A stretch of 64,000 bases of DNA from Halomicroarcula saliterrae (GTDB lineage Archaea; Halobacteriota; Halobacteria; Halobacteriales; Haloarculaceae), in contig NZ_JAMQON010000001.1 in NCBI RefSeq assembly GCF_031624395.1, forward strand, positions 1,387,017 through 1,451,016, given 5' to 3'. This document shows positions 17,135-26,272 of the stretch, piece by piece (the stretch's first letter is position 1; the number at the start of each line of letters is the position of its first letter). Below the pieces are notes generated by a model. The model saw only the letters and a program-made list of their open reading frames with translations. It was not told where the DNA came from and did not search any database. Made by a program: the position numbers and the translations under genes.

Positions 17135-18217
17135 ATGCGTGGCGCCGACGAGACCCTCGTCCGCGAGGCGCTTTCGGCCCGTGACCCGCTGCCCGGAACG
17201 ACCGGATTCGCCGGCGAGGTCGACGGCGGGCTCGTCAGAGACGTACTGGGCCGAGAGCCGCTGTTCGTCGAGTCCGGCACGCCCCGAGATTCGATGCCGG
17301 TCTGGAGCCACGACCCCCGAGACCTGGCAGACCCAGAGCTGTTCGCGGCCGGCCACGTGCGCGATACCGACGGTGAGCGTGCGGTCTGGACACTTCCCGA
17401 CCCCGAGCCGTTCGCCGACCGCGAGACCGCTGTCGACCGCGTCCGTGAAGCCGTCGAGACGAGCGTGGACACCGTCGAGACCGACGGGCTGGCCGTCGCC
17501 TTCTCGGGCGGGGTGGACTCGGCCCTGCTCGCGGCCCGGCTCGACGCGCCGCTGTACGTCGCCGGCTTCCCCGGGAGTCACGACGTCGGCGCCGCGCGTT
17601 CGGCGGCCGACCTGCTCGACCGCGAGCTACACGTGGTAGAGCTGACCCACGACGCCATCGAGCGAGCCGTTCCGGAGATAGCCGCCGCGACCGGACGGAC
17701 CGACGCGATGGCCGTCCAGATCGCGCTCCCGCTGTACCTGACCGCCGAGCGCGTCGCCGCCGACGGGTTCGACCGCCTCGGACTGGGGCAGGGCGCCGAC
17801 GAACTGTTCGGTGGCTACGCGAAAGTCGAGAAGGCCCCCGACGACCCCCGTGTCGAGGCCGACACGGTCCGGGGCGCACAGCGTGAGGTCGTCCACACGC
17901 TGCCCGAACAGCTCCCGCGGGACGTGCTGGCCCTGCGTCACGCGGGCGTCGAACCGGTGACGCCGCTGCTGCACGACCGGGTGGTGTCGGCCGCACTCCG
18001 GCTCGACGACGAGATGCTGGTCGACGGGGAGACCCGCAAGTGGACGCTCCGCCGGGCCGCGCTGGGCTCGTTGCCCGAGGCTATCGCGACCCGAGACAAG
18101 AAGGCGGCCCAGTACGGCTCGCTGGCCGCGCGCGAACTCGACCGGCTGGCTCGCCAGGCCGGCTACAAGCGCCGGATGGACGACCACGTCACGAACTACG
18201 TCGAGTCGCTCCTGTAG
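17135..18217 (+). CDS. Asparagine synthase-related protein (synthetase domain only)
   Basis: A 360-residue protein with the ATP-pyrophosphatase (synthetase) domain of AsnB. The PP-loop SGGVDS (in LAVAFSGGVDSALL, about residue 122) and GQGADELFGGY (about 215) are conserved, as is the C-terminal RDKKAAQYGS region. There is no N-terminal Cys and no glutaminase domain: the first 110 residues are a degenerate remnant (GFAGEV). It may use ammonia or amidate something other than Asp. Follows the PHP gene by one base, so the two are co-transcribed. Confidence 0.78.
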   Translation: MRGADETLVREALSARDPLPGTTGFAGEVDGGLVRDVLGREPLFVESGTPRDSMPVWSHDPRDLADPELFAAGHVRDTDGERAVWTLPDPEPFADRETAVDRVREAVETSVDTVETDGLAVAFSGGVDSALLAARLDAPLYVAGFPGSHDVGAARSAADLLDRELHVVELTHDAIERAVPEIAAATGRTDAMAVQIALPLYLTAERVAADGFDRLGLGQGADELFGGYAKVEKAPDDPRVEADTVRGAQREVVHTLPEQLPRDVLALRHAGVEPVTPLLHDRVVSAALRLDDEMLVDGETRKWTLRRAALGSLPEAIATRDKKAAQYGSLAARELDRLARQAGYKRRMDDHVTNYVESLL

Positions 18218-18582
18218 CGAACGGACGGCCGCATACGGAACGTCGTAGTGATTGCCGGCCCACGGTCGGCGCTGTCGGGCAACCGGCTACAACAATCCGT
18301 ATCAGAGACACGAGCCGGTCGGCCGCCTGCGTCGCTTTGCCGGCTCGCGGCAATTTTCAGCGGATACCGGCGTTGGCCGCCCGCTGGTACTTGAACCTAC
18401 GCCCAGTGTTGAACCACCGGCCTGAACCACCCCCCACTACCACGCTTAATTAAATATAATTAATTTTTAGTTCGGCCCGACGGTACTCTCTCTCTCGAAT
18501 GTTAGTGGTTCGTCACGTCAGCACGGTCCTGCCAAGTGAACAGTGGTGTCGAAACAACCGCCTGGACTGGCGGTGACGAGTC
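18218..18582. other. Intergenic stretch with AT-rich palindrome
   Basis: No gene seen in these 365 bases. Notable items are three TGAACC(A/T)-type repeats in the same orientation between about 18385 and 18440, and an AT-only palindrome (TTAATTA-AATA-TAATTAA at about 18446-18463). A TCGAAAC element near 18549-18556 could be the promoter of the next gene, whose GTG start would then be leaderless. Confidence 0.5.
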
Positions 18583-18789
18583 GTGGTACAGCACCGGCGG
18601 TCACTCGTCAAGGCCGTCAGTTACCGCGTCTTCGCGACGTCAGTGGTCTTCGCCATCGCGTTCGTCTTCACCGGCGAACTCGGCTCGTCCGCGAAAATCG
18701 GGCTCTCGGCGGCCGTCGCCAAGACGGTCCTGTACTATCTGTGGGAGCGGCTGTGGAACGCCATCGACTGGGGGACGGGGCCGGCGTAA
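18583..18789 (+). CDS. DUF2061 membrane protein
   Basis: A 68-residue protein of the DUF2061 family. It has the basic start HRRSLVKAVSYRVFAT, two membrane helices and the family C-terminal motif KTVLYYLWERLWNAIDWG. Function unknown, although bacterial relatives are sometimes fused to, or beside, sulfur-assimilation genes. Start is GTG. Ends one base before the convergent Nudix gene. Confidence 0.85.
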   Translation: MVQHRRSLVKAVSYRVFATSVVFAIAFVFTGELGSSAKIGLSAAVAKTVLYYLWERLWNAIDWGTGPA

Positions 18790-18790
18790 C

Positions 18791-19267
18791 TCAGCTGGAG
18801 TCGACCGCTTCGATGGCGCGCTGTCCGATTTCCACCACGTCCGCCGGAATCTCGTCGCTGCGGGCCCGAAGGTCCGCGGACGTGAACCACGTCCAGTCGT
18901 CGGCGGGCTGTTCACCGGGACCGGGCTGGATATCCTGACTCGGGGCGGCGCCGTAGAAGATGAAGTCGATGTGCTGGTGACCGACCGCGCCGTTCTCGTG
19001 GACGTTGATATCCTCGACCAAGAAGTGCTGTGGCTGGGGGATAGAGTGGACCGTCTCGCTCGTGATGGCCTCCTGTGGCGCGACGAGGTCGACGCGCATC
19101 CCGAGTTCTTCCTCCGTTTCCCGTAGCGCGGCCTCGTGAGGGAGTTCGTCGCGGTCGAGGTGGCCGCCGGCAGGGAGCCACATCTCCAGCTTGTCGTGTT
19201 CGTGCAGGGCGACAGCGCCGTCGCTGACGGCGTAGACGGTCGCGACGAAATGCCGTGTCGTCTCCAT
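18791..19267 (-). CDS. Nudix hydrolase
   Basis: A 158-residue Nudix pyrophosphohydrolase. The Nudix box is complete (residues 35-57: G-HLDRDELPHEAA-L-RETEEELG), giving the metal-binding REtEEE helix. The rest contains a HENGAVGHQHIDFIFYG stretch similar to ADP-ribose or nucleotide-sugar hydrolases, but the substrate cannot be read from sequence. Monocistronic on the minus strand. Confidence 0.9.
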   Translation of the reverse strand: METTRHFVATVYAVSDGAVALHEHDKLEMWLPAGGHLDRDELPHEAALRETEEELGMRVDLVAPQEAITSETVHSIPQPQHFLVEDINVHENGAVGHQHIDFIFYGAAPSQDIQPGPGEQPADDWTWFTSADLRARSDEIPADVVEIGQRAIEAVDSS

Positions 19268-19448
19268 GGACGCGCCGATGGGTCGCAGGAAAAACTACGT
19301 TACGGAGTGCCGGACGGGCAGTTGCTGTAGCTGCCGGGAGAGCGAAGCGCTCCCGAACTGTCCCGGACCGCGGCAGGCCGAAGCTCCTCGGCTGTCGAGC
19401 CGCCGCTGAGGGACACCGGACCGGATTCGGAGCCGAAAGCACGGCTCT

Positions 19449-20420
19449 TTAGGGGTGGACGCTGTCCTCGGCTTCCAGCAGCTCGTGGTAGCGGTTCCGG
19501 ATAGTGACCTCGGAAATGTTGGCGACCTCGCTGACTTCGCTCTGGGTCACCTTCTCGTTGGTCAGCAGGGAGGCGGCGTACACCGCGGCGGCAGCCAGTC
19601 CGACGGGCGACTTGCCCGAGTGGACGCCTTCCTGCTTTGCGTTCTGGAGGAGCTGGCGGGCGCGTCGTTCGACCTCCTCGGTGAGGTCGAGGTCGGACGC
19701 GAAGCGGGGGACGTAGCTCTCGGGGTCGGCCGGCTGGATTTCGAGGCTCAGTTCCCGGACGACGTAGCGGTAGGTGCGGGCGATCTCGTCCTTGCCGACG
19801 CGGGAGACGTTGGCGATTTCGTCCAGCGAGCGGGGTGTCCCGGCCTGTCGGGCAGCGGCGTACAGCGACGCCGTGGAGACGCCCTCGATGGAGCGGCCCG
19901 GGAGCAGGTCTTCGTCGAGCGCTCGGCGGTAGATAACCGAGGCCGTCTCGCGGACGTTCTCGGGCAGGCCGAGCGCGGAGGCCATGCGGTCTATTTCGCC
20001 CAGGGCCTGCTTGAGGTTGCGCTCCTTGGAGTCCCGCGTCCGGAACCGCTCGTTCCACGTGCGGAGGCGTTGCATCTTCTCGCGCTGGCGCGAGGACAGG
20101 GAGTTGCCGTAGGCGTCCTTGTCTTGCCAGCCGATGTTGGTCGACAGTCCCTTGTCGTGCATCATGTTCGTCGTCGGGGCGCCGACGCGGGACTTCTGGT
20201 CTTTCTCTTTGGAGTCGAACGCACGCCACTCGGGGCCGGGGTCGATCTCGTCTTCCTCGACGACCAGCCCGCAGTCTTCACAGACGGTTTCGCCGCGCTC
20301 ACTGTCTGAGAGCAACGAGCCACCACACTCTGGACAGACCAGAGACTCCGCTTCGTCTTCGGTCTGCTCCTCTTCGGTTTCGCGCTCACTCGTGTATCGA
20401 CGGATGGTGGTATCGGTCAT
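19449..20420 (-). CDS. tfb: Transcription initiation factor IIB (TFB)
   Basis: A 323-residue archaeal TFIIB homologue that binds TBP-TATA-BRE and recruits RNA polymerase. The N-terminal zinc ribbon is present (CPECGG...CEDCG, about residues 29-51), followed by the B-reader/linker (PEWRAF, RVGAPTT) and two cyclin repeats (about 125-205 and 220-310; second repeat with SPVGLAAAAVYAASLL). Haloarchaea carry several TFBs; which one this is cannot be told. The 225-base upstream region is AT-rich, with TTTTAAG at about 20491-20497 as a likely TATA and a 70-base leader. Confidence 0.95.
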   Translation of the reverse strand: MTDTTIRRYTSERETEEEQTEDEAESLVCPECGGSLLSDSERGETVCEDCGLVVEEDEIDPGPEWRAFDSKEKDQKSRVGAPTTNMMHDKGLSTNIGWQDKDAYGNSLSSRQREKMQRLRTWNERFRTRDSKERNLKQALGEIDRMASALGLPENVRETASVIYRRALDEDLLPGRSIEGVSTASLYAAARQAGTPRSLDEIANVSRVGKDEIARTYRYVVRELSLEIQPADPESYVPRFASDLDLTEEVERRARQLLQNAKQEGVHSGKSPVGLAAAAVYAASLLTNEKVTQSEVSEVANISEVTIRNRYHELLEAEDSVHP

Positions 20421-20607
20421 TGGTTTTGCGAACAGGCGGGTCTGGTGACCCGAAAAACGTCTCTTGTACGCTTCTGTTGTGGAGCGAGCGACTTAAAACT
20501 TTTCCCAAATCACAAAGCTACAATTTCCATATCGAAAAACAGTGTTGGTATTTGCGGTCGAAATACTGCAGTTGGGAGAACTATCCCAAACAATTGGGCT
20601 CGCGGTT

Positions 20608-20645
20608 CCGAAACGCTTACCGCCGGCCCAGTGTTCGGCGACAGT
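20608..20645 (+). promoter_or_regulatory. Promoter of gatC (BRE/TATA)
   Basis: CCGAAACGCTTAC at about 20608-20620 matches the haloarchaeal BRE plus TATA pattern. The expected transcript start about 25 bases on falls just before the gatC ATG at 20646, implying leaderless translation. Confidence 0.5.
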
Positions 20646-20924
20646 ATGAGCGACAACGCTGTCGAGAGCGACGAGGTCGGCCACATCGCCGACCTCGCCC
20701 GTATCGACCTGGACGACTCGGAGGTCGAGCGGTTCACCGAGCAGTTCGGCGAGATTCTGGCCGCCTTCGAGGCGCTCGACGAGGTGCCCGACACCGACCG
20801 CGAGACCGACCTGACCAACGTGATGCGTCCCGACGAGGTCCGCGAGTGCCTGAGTCAGGAGGAGGCGCTCCGTAACGCTCCCGACTCCGAGGCCGGGCAG
20901 TTCAAAGGGCCGAAGGTGTCGTAG
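20646..20924 (+). CDS. gatC: Glu-tRNA(Gln)/Asp-tRNA(Asn) amidotransferase subunit C
   Basis: A 92-residue GatC, the belt subunit that wraps GatA and GatB in the tRNA-dependent amidotransferase. Family pattern: VGHIADLARIDLDDSEVERF at the N-terminus, FGEILAAFEALDEVPDT in the middle, and a conserved C-terminal NVMRPDEVRECLSQEEAL...APD. Its TAG is followed immediately by the gatA ATG. GatB is not in this window. Confidence 0.95.
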   Translation: MSDNAVESDEVGHIADLARIDLDDSEVERFTEQFGEILAAFEALDEVPDTDRETDLTNVMRPDEVRECLSQEEALRNAPDSEAGQFKGPKVS

Positions 20925-22205
20925 ATGAGTGACCTCAACGCCTACATCGCTACCGAGACCATAGAGGGGAGCGACGACGGCCCGCTCGCCGGTCGAACAG
21001 TCGCCGTCAAGGACAACATCTCGACGAAGGACGTCCAGACCACCTGTGGCTCGGCGATGCTAGAGGGGTACGTCCCGCCCTACGACGCGACGGTCGTCGA
21101 GCGCCTCAAGGACGCCGGCGCGACGATTCCCGGCAAGACGAACATGGACGAGTTCGGGATGGGGACGACGACCGAGACCTCCGCCTACGGGGCCGTCGAG
21201 AACCCCGTCGCCGAGGGCCACGTTCCCGGCGGCTCCTCGGGCGGGTCAGCGGCGGTCGTCGCCTCGGGCGACGCCGACATGGCGCTCGGCAGCGACACCG
21301 GCGGCTCCATCCGCTGTCCAGCGGCGTTCTGTGGCGTCGTGGGTATCAAGCCCACCTACGGGCTCGTCTCCCGCTACGGGCTGGTGGCCTACGCCAACAG
21401 CCTCGAACAGATCGGTCCTATCGCCCCGACCGTCGAGGACGCGGCGGAACTGCTTTCGGTCATCGCCGGACCGGACGAGCGCGACGGGACGACCCGTGAT
21501 GCGACCGACAACGGCACCGACTACGACTTCGCCGCCGCGGCCGACGGCGACGTCGACGGGCTCTCTATCGGCGTCCCGACGGAACTGCTCGACGGCGCCG
21601 ACGAGGCCGTCGTCGAGACGTTCTGGGACGCAATCGACGAACTGGAGGCCCAGGGCGCGAGCTACCACGAGGTCGACCTCCCGAGCGTCGAACACGCCGT
21701 CGAGGCCTACTACGTCATCGCGATGAGCGAGGCCTCCTCGAACCTGGCGCGGTTCGACGGCGTCCGCTACGGGAAGAGCGGCGGCGAGGGCAACTGGAAC
21801 GAGTCGTTCGCCCGCGCCCGCGAGGAGGGGTTCGGCGAGGAGGTCAAACGCCGCGTCCTGCTTGGCACCTACGCCCTCTCCGCGGGCTACCACGACAAGT
21901 ACTACAAGAAAGCCCAGGACGCTCGTGCCTGGGTCAAACAGGACTTCGACGACGCCCTCTCGGAGGCGGACGTGCTCGCCTCGCCGACGATGCCGGTCCC
22001 GCCGATGGAGCGGGGCGAGAGCCTGTCGGACCCGCTGACGATGTATCTCGCCGACGCGAACACGACGCCGGTGAACCTGGCGAATCTCCCCGCCATCTCC
22101 GTCCCCGCGGGCGAGACCGACGAGGGCCTCCCCGTCGGGCTCCAGCTCGTCGGGCCCGCCTTCGGCGAGAAGACGATTATCCGGGCCGGCAGCGCGCTGG
22201 CGTAA
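20925..22205 (+). CDS. gatA: Glu-tRNA(Gln)/Asp-tRNA(Asn) amidotransferase subunit A
   Basis: A 426-residue amidase-signature enzyme that releases ammonia from glutamine for transfer to misacylated Glu-tRNA(Gln) or Asp-tRNA(Asn). The Ser-cisSer-Lys triad is intact: Lys29 (VAVKDNIS), Ser104 (GGSSGGS) and Ser128 (GSDTGGSIRCP), with the same spacing (75 and 24) as in bacterial GatA. No gap from gatC. It is slightly shorter than bacterial GatA at the C-terminus, as is usual in haloarchaea. Confidence 0.96.
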   Translation: MSDLNAYIATETIEGSDDGPLAGRTVAVKDNISTKDVQTTCGSAMLEGYVPPYDATVVERLKDAGATIPGKTNMDEFGMGTTTETSAYGAVENPVAEGHVPGGSSGGSAAVVASGDADMALGSDTGGSIRCPAAFCGVVGIKPTYGLVSRYGLVAYANSLEQIGPIAPTVEDAAELLSVIAGPDERDGTTRDATDNGTDYDFAAAADGDVDGLSIGVPTELLDGADEAVVETFWDAIDELEAQGASYHEVDLPSVEHAVEAYYVIAMSEASSNLARFDGVRYGKSGGEGNWNESFARAREEGFGEEVKRRVLLGTYALSAGYHDKYYKKAQDARAWVKQDFDDALSEADVLASPTMPVPPMERGESLSDPLTMYLADANTTPVNLANLPAISVPAGETDEGLPVGLQLVGPAFGEKTIIRAGSALA

Positions 22206-22226
22206 GCGGCCACGTCGGTTCATCGA

Positions 22227-22265
22227 ACCGAATTCACGACTCCTGTCGCGAATTCGGTCTTTTTC
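22227..22265 (+). terminator. Hairpin plus T-run after gatA
   Basis: A 9-bp perfect stem ACCGAATTC (22227-22235) and GAATTCGGT (22250-22258), followed at once by a CTTTTT run. This has the form of a bacterial-type intrinsic terminator and lies 22 bases after the gatA stop. Confidence 0.7.
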
Positions 22266-22367
22266 ACTCACGTTTTTCGACGAGTGGTGGGCGAGCGGAG
22301 CGAGCGCACGAGAGAAAGGAAGACGTGGACTGATACGTTTTTACGCCCCCACCATCTGTACTCGGCC

Positions 22368-22541
22368 ATGAGTGACGACCGACTCGGCTGGGTTCGCTGG
22401 CCGCTAGTGGCGAGAGCCGCCGCCGCAGGTACCGGTCTCGGGAGCATCTACGGCGTCGCGACCGGTGATTTCGTCTTCGGCCTCATAGCGGGGGCCATGA
22501 TGGGTATCGGCTTCGCCGTTGGCCGGTCGTACACGTCGTAA
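22368..22541 (+). CDS. Small membrane protein with glycine-rich helices
   Basis: A 57-residue protein (MSDDRLGWVRWPLVARAA...) with two hydrophobic stretches rich in Gly (GTGLGSIYGVATGDF and FGLIAGAMMGIGFAVG), resembling glycine-zipper membrane proteins. The start at 22368 was chosen because the region upstream holds a repeat-rich non-coding stretch (GAGCGGAGCGAGCG). Function unknown. Confidence 0.5.
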   Translation: MSDDRLGWVRWPLVARAAAAGTGLGSIYGVATGDFVFGLIAGAMMGIGFAVGRSYTS

Positions 22542-22610
22542 CTGCCGCCGCCGTTTTTACTGTGGCCGTCCGTACCCGGACAGCGACGGGCGGGCGACTC
22601 CGACCGGGTG

Positions 22611-23717
22611 CTATCGCAGCACCTGCCGGTAGACCTCGACGAGGCGGTCGACGGCGTGGTCGACGCTGACAGCGTCCCGGCGAGCGAGACAGCGTTCGCG
22701 CAGCCGGTCGCGGTCGTCGAGCACCCGCTCGATGGCTCGCTGGAAGCCGTCCATGTCGCCTTCCGCGTAGCTGTAGCCGGTCTCGCCGTCGTCGATAGTG
22801 TCGCTGAGCGCGCCCGCGTCGACGCCCGCGACCGGGGTCCCACAGCAGTTGGCCTCCAGCGCGACCAGCCCCTGTGTCTCGACGGGGCTGGGGAACGCAA
22901 AGACGTCGAGCGCGGCGTAGAACTCGGGCAGTTCCTCGCGGTCCAGAAATCCCAGAAACCGGACGTCGAGGTCGCTGGTCGCCGCCGCGGATTCGAGGTC
23001 CTCGCGTACGGGGCCGTCACCGCCGAAGACGACGGTCACGTCGAGTCCCGCACAGGCGGTGAGGATATCGCCCAGACACTTCTCGTGGCCGTGGCGGCCG
23101 GTGTAGCCCACCAGCGGTCGGTCGGGGAGGTCGTAGCGCTCCCGGAAGTCGCTCGCCTCTGGTGGCGCGAAAAACTCCGTGTCCACGCCGTTCGAGACGA
23201 CCTCGACGGCGGTGCCAGCGCCCAGCGTCTGGCGGACGTAGTCGGCAGTCCGTTCGCTCGGCGTGATGATGCGGTCGGAGCCGTCGAGATACCACCGCTC
23301 GTACTGCTCGGCGCTCGACTGGACGGCGGACTCGAGGAGATCCGTCTTCGAGACGTACTCCGCGTACTCGCCCGTGGGAGTGTGGTACGACGTAACCAGC
23401 GGCGCGTCGATTTTCCGGGCCAGACGCTTCCCCGCCATCCCGAGGCTAAACGCCGTGTGTGCGTGGACGACGTCGGCGTCGTGGACCGCGCTCGGAATCT
23501 GTGGCATCCCGAGCCGGTAGCCGTCGTAGAAGGGGAACGGCAAGCTTCGGACCGGGTGTTCCCCCGCCACCGGTGTGTGGTCGCTCCGGGGGTACACCAC
23601 GTCCATGCGGCCGTCGCGGGCCTGCCAGTGGTCGCGCCACGTCTGAACCGTGTAGGTCACGCCGTTGACCGTCGGCAGGTACGTATCCGTGAACGCGGCC
23701 ACCTGCGGCAATGCCAT
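22611..23717 (-). CDS. GT4-family glycosyltransferase
   Basis: A 368-residue GT-B glycosyltransferase (group 1). The N-terminal acceptor domain begins MALPQVAAFTDTYLPTVNGV, with PLVTSYHTPTGEY near residue 105. The C-terminal nucleotide-sugar domain has GRHGHEKCLGDIL (about 205) and the EX7E-type motif in FPSPVETQGLVALEANCCG (about 285). It most resembles mannosyl- or glucosyltransferases of lipid or glycan synthesis. ATG 23717 follows the natural N-terminus; the longer open frame upstream runs antisense to the MFS gene. Confidence 0.9.
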   Translation of the reverse strand: MALPQVAAFTDTYLPTVNGVTYTVQTWRDHWQARDGRMDVVYPRSDHTPVAGEHPVRSLPFPFYDGYRLGMPQIPSAVHDADVVHAHTAFSLGMAGKRLARKIDAPLVTSYHTPTGEYAEYVSKTDLLESAVQSSAEQYERWYLDGSDRIITPSERTADYVRQTLGAGTAVEVVSNGVDTEFFAPPEASDFRERYDLPDRPLVGYTGRHGHEKCLGDILTACAGLDVTVVFGGDGPVREDLESAAATSDLDVRFLGFLDREELPEFYAALDVFAFPSPVETQGLVALEANCCGTPVAGVDAGALSDTIDDGETGYSYAEGDMDGFQRAIERVLDDRDRLRERCLARRDAVSVDHAVDRLVEVYRQVLR

Positions 23718-23802
23718 GGCGACGGCGTAGACAGACCAGCGGCTAAACCCTTGCCATTGGCCGGTCGGTGTATTTTTCACTGGTACTCCGTAGAATCTCT
23801 CC

Positions 23803-25125
23803 ATGGTCTCTGACCGCTGGTTGTTGGCGTGGGCGCTGGGCTCGATCGCGCTCGGGGCGACCTCCCTGTTGATTCCGCTGTATTTCGTCAGCATCGGCGG
23901 CAGCACACTGTTGCTCGGCGTCCTCGCCGGAACCGCCGCCGCGGCCGGCGCGCCCGGTGCGCTCCTGTTCGGTCGTCTCGCGGACCGGGGCGGGAAGCGA
24001 CGGCACCTCGTCCTCGTCGCGCTCGGGCTGGCTGCGGTGGCTATCGCAGTCGTCTCCGCGACCGAGTCCGTCCCCGTCGTCATCGCCGGCAACGCCGTCC
24101 TCTGGTTTGCCGCCGGTGCGGCCGCGCCGGTGCTGACGTTGCTCGTCACCGTCGGCCGGCTCGAACGGGACTGGCCGGGCCGCTTCGCCGCGCTCAACAG
24201 ATACCAGGGGTGGGGCTGGGCCGGCGGCCTCGTGCTCGGGCTGGCGTGGACGGCGCTGCTTTCGGGCCCACTGGGTGTCGTCTTCGCCCAGCGGACGCTG
24301 CTGTGGCTCTGTGCCGGCGTCACCGCTCTGGCCGCGGTGCTCGCCGCGGGCTGGCTGCCCGCGGACCCGATCGAGTCGCCGCGCCCGAGCCGCATCGCCC
24401 GCGCAATCGCCCGGTCGAGACGGCTCCCCGTCCGCAGCGCGACCTTCCCCGTCGGACCGGGGCGGCTCTACTGGCTCACCCGCTCGTTCCACCCCCGGCA
24501 AATCGCCGCGCGGCTCACGCCGACGCTGTCGGTGTACTTCCTCGCCGTCGTCGCGGTCTTTACCGGCTTCGGCGTGTTCTGGGGTCCGCTTCCCTCCTAT
24601 CTCGCGGGGACCCTCGGCTACAGCTCCGGCATCGTCTTCGCGCTGTATCTGGTCTCCAGTCTGGGCTCGGCGCTCTGCTACGGCCTCGCGGGTCGACTCG
24701 CCGAACGGTACGACGCCATCGGCCTCCAGAGTGCGGGCCTGCTGGCCAGGGCCGGACTCCACCCGGCGGTGGCGGTCGTCGGCCTCGCGCTCCCGGGGTC
24801 CGCGGTCGGGCTGGTCACCAACGGGGTCGTGTTCACCACCATCGGCGTCGCGTGGGCCGTCATCGCTATCACGGCCGCGAGCATCGTCACCCGGCTCGCA
24901 CCGCCCACTATCCGTGGCGAGGCACTGGGGCTCTACACCGCTCTGTCGGGGCTGGCGACGGGCGTCGGCTCCGTGCTCGGGGGCTGGCTCGGCGGCTACG
25001 GCTTCACGCTGGCGTTCGGCGTCGCTGGCGGGTTCGTCTTCGCCGGCACGGTACTTATCGCCGCTATCTGGCAGCGCGCGCCGCGTCCGGAGCCGACGGT
25101 ACCGGGACCGACCGAGGGGGACTGA
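23803..25125 (+). CDS. MFS transporter
   Basis: A 440-residue major facilitator superfamily protein with about 12 membrane helices. The cytoplasmic loop between helices 2 and 3 has the family motif (GRLADRGGKRRH, about residue 57), and a long central basic loop (about 190-235) separates the two halves. Substrate unknown. It stands between two oppositely oriented glycosyltransferase genes, so export of a glycolipid or sugar is one possibility, but drug or metabolite export is equally open. Confidence 0.88.
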   Translation: MVSDRWLLAWALGSIALGATSLLIPLYFVSIGGSTLLLGVLAGTAAAAGAPGALLFGRLADRGGKRRHLVLVALGLAAVAIAVVSATESVPVVIAGNAVLWFAAGAAAPVLTLLVTVGRLERDWPGRFAALNRYQGWGWAGGLVLGLAWTALLSGPLGVVFAQRTLLWLCAGVTALAAVLAAGWLPADPIESPRPSRIARAIARSRRLPVRSATFPVGPGRLYWLTRSFHPRQIAARLTPTLSVYFLAVVAVFTGFGVFWGPLPSYLAGTLGYSSGIVFALYLVSSLGSALCYGLAGRLAERYDAIGLQSAGLLARAGLHPAVAVVGLALPGSAVGLVTNGVVFTTIGVAWAVIAITAASIVTRLAPPTIRGEALGLYTALSGLATGVGSVLGGWLGGYGFTLAFGVAGGFVFAGTVLIAAIWQRAPRPEPTVPGPTEGD

Positions 25126-25131
25126 CGAGCG

Positions 25132-26181
25132 TCAGCGAAGCCCCTCGTACACCTCAGTCAGTCGCTCGCCCACGCGGTCCAGCCCGTGGTCGCGGGCCGT
25201 CGCCTTCGCGTTCTCGCCGAGGCGGTCGCGCAGGTCGGGGTCTGCTTCGAGGCGGTCGAGCGCCTCGCGGAACTCCTCCTCGTCACTACAGATGAGACAG
25301 TCGTGGCCGTCCTCGTAGTACTCGCGGAAGACCGGGATATCCGAGAGGACGACGGCTTTCCCACAGGCCATGGCTTCGAGGACGACGATACCCTGGTTCT
25401 CTACCTTCGAGGGAAACAGGAACACGTCGCCGGCGCCGTAGGCCCCGCGGATATCGTCGACCCAGCCGGTGAAGGTGACGTTCTCGGGCGGGTCACTGGT
25501 CCACTTCCGGACCGACTCGGAACCGTGTGGCCCGTCGTCGTAGGTGCCAAACCACGCGAAATCGTAGTCGGTCGCCCGAGCCAGTTCGCAGAACGTCGTG
25601 AGTCCCTTGCGCTCGAAGACGCTGCCGACGGCGAAAACGACCGTCCCGTCGAGGTCGTAGCGCTCGCGGTACTCCTCGCGGAACGACTCGAACCCCGCCA
25701 GCGGTTCGGTGTCGATACCGTTCGTGACGGGCTGGATGGGCGCGTCGATAGGGTAGGATTCGAGGACGCCCTTCGTGTACTCCGAGGGACACAGCACCGT
25801 ATCTGCCTGCGAGTAAAACCATTTGAGATACTGACCCAGCGCCGGTGCGACGAGGTTCGAGCCCCGGAAGCTCCCCCGGAAATCCTCCCGCGTGACGTGG
25901 GCGTGGAGGACGAGTGGGATGTCGTTTCGCTCGGCGTGGCGGGCCACCGCGACCGACCCCGGGCCGATCATGTTGCAGTGGGCGACGTCGTAATCGCGGA
26001 AAACGGGGTCGTCGAACGCCAGCTTCCCGCCCGCCGCCCACGCCGGATGGCCGTCGGACCACGGCGTCGTCAGCACCTCGACGTCGGTGTCGGCAAGCGC
26101 CCGGCGCTGGTGGTCGACCGACGTGGCGATGCCGGACCGGTCGAGTCGGTCGGCGAGTTCCAGATAGTTCAGGACGCGCAC
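25132..26181 (-). CDS. GT4-family glycosyltransferase
   Basis: A 349-residue GT-B enzyme. N-terminal half: VRVLNYLELADRLDRSGI, then VDHQRRAL and PLVLHAHVTREDF. Nucleotide-sugar half: VVFAVGSVFERKGL (about residue 195) and FLFPSKVENQGIVVLEAMAC (about 265), the GPGTF Glu motif. GTG 26181 was preferred over TTG 26208 because the beta-1 strand begins there. It converges on the MFS gene with only 6 bases between stops. A role in surface glycan or glycolipid synthesis is likely but unproven. Confidence 0.9.
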   Translation of the reverse strand: MRVLNYLELADRLDRSGIATSVDHQRRALADTDVEVLTTPWSDGHPAWAAGGKLAFDDPVFRDYDVAHCNMIGPGSVAVARHAERNDIPLVLHAHVTREDFRGSFRGSNLVAPALGQYLKWFYSQADTVLCPSEYTKGVLESYPIDAPIQPVTNGIDTEPLAGFESFREEYRERYDLDGTVVFAVGSVFERKGLTTFCELARATDYDFAWFGTYDDGPHGSESVRKWTSDPPENVTFTGWVDDIRGAYGAGDVFLFPSKVENQGIVVLEAMACGKAVVLSDIPVFREYYEDGHDCLICSDEEEFREALDRLEADPDLRDRLGENAKATARDHGLDRVGERLTEVYEGLR

Positions 26182-26272
26182 GGCAGAGCGGTCAGCGGCC
26201 GCGAGCAAAACGCTACCGACTCACCGTCCCCGTTCGGAAGGTGTTTGCCCGTCCCGCTCGGACTACCCGGCG

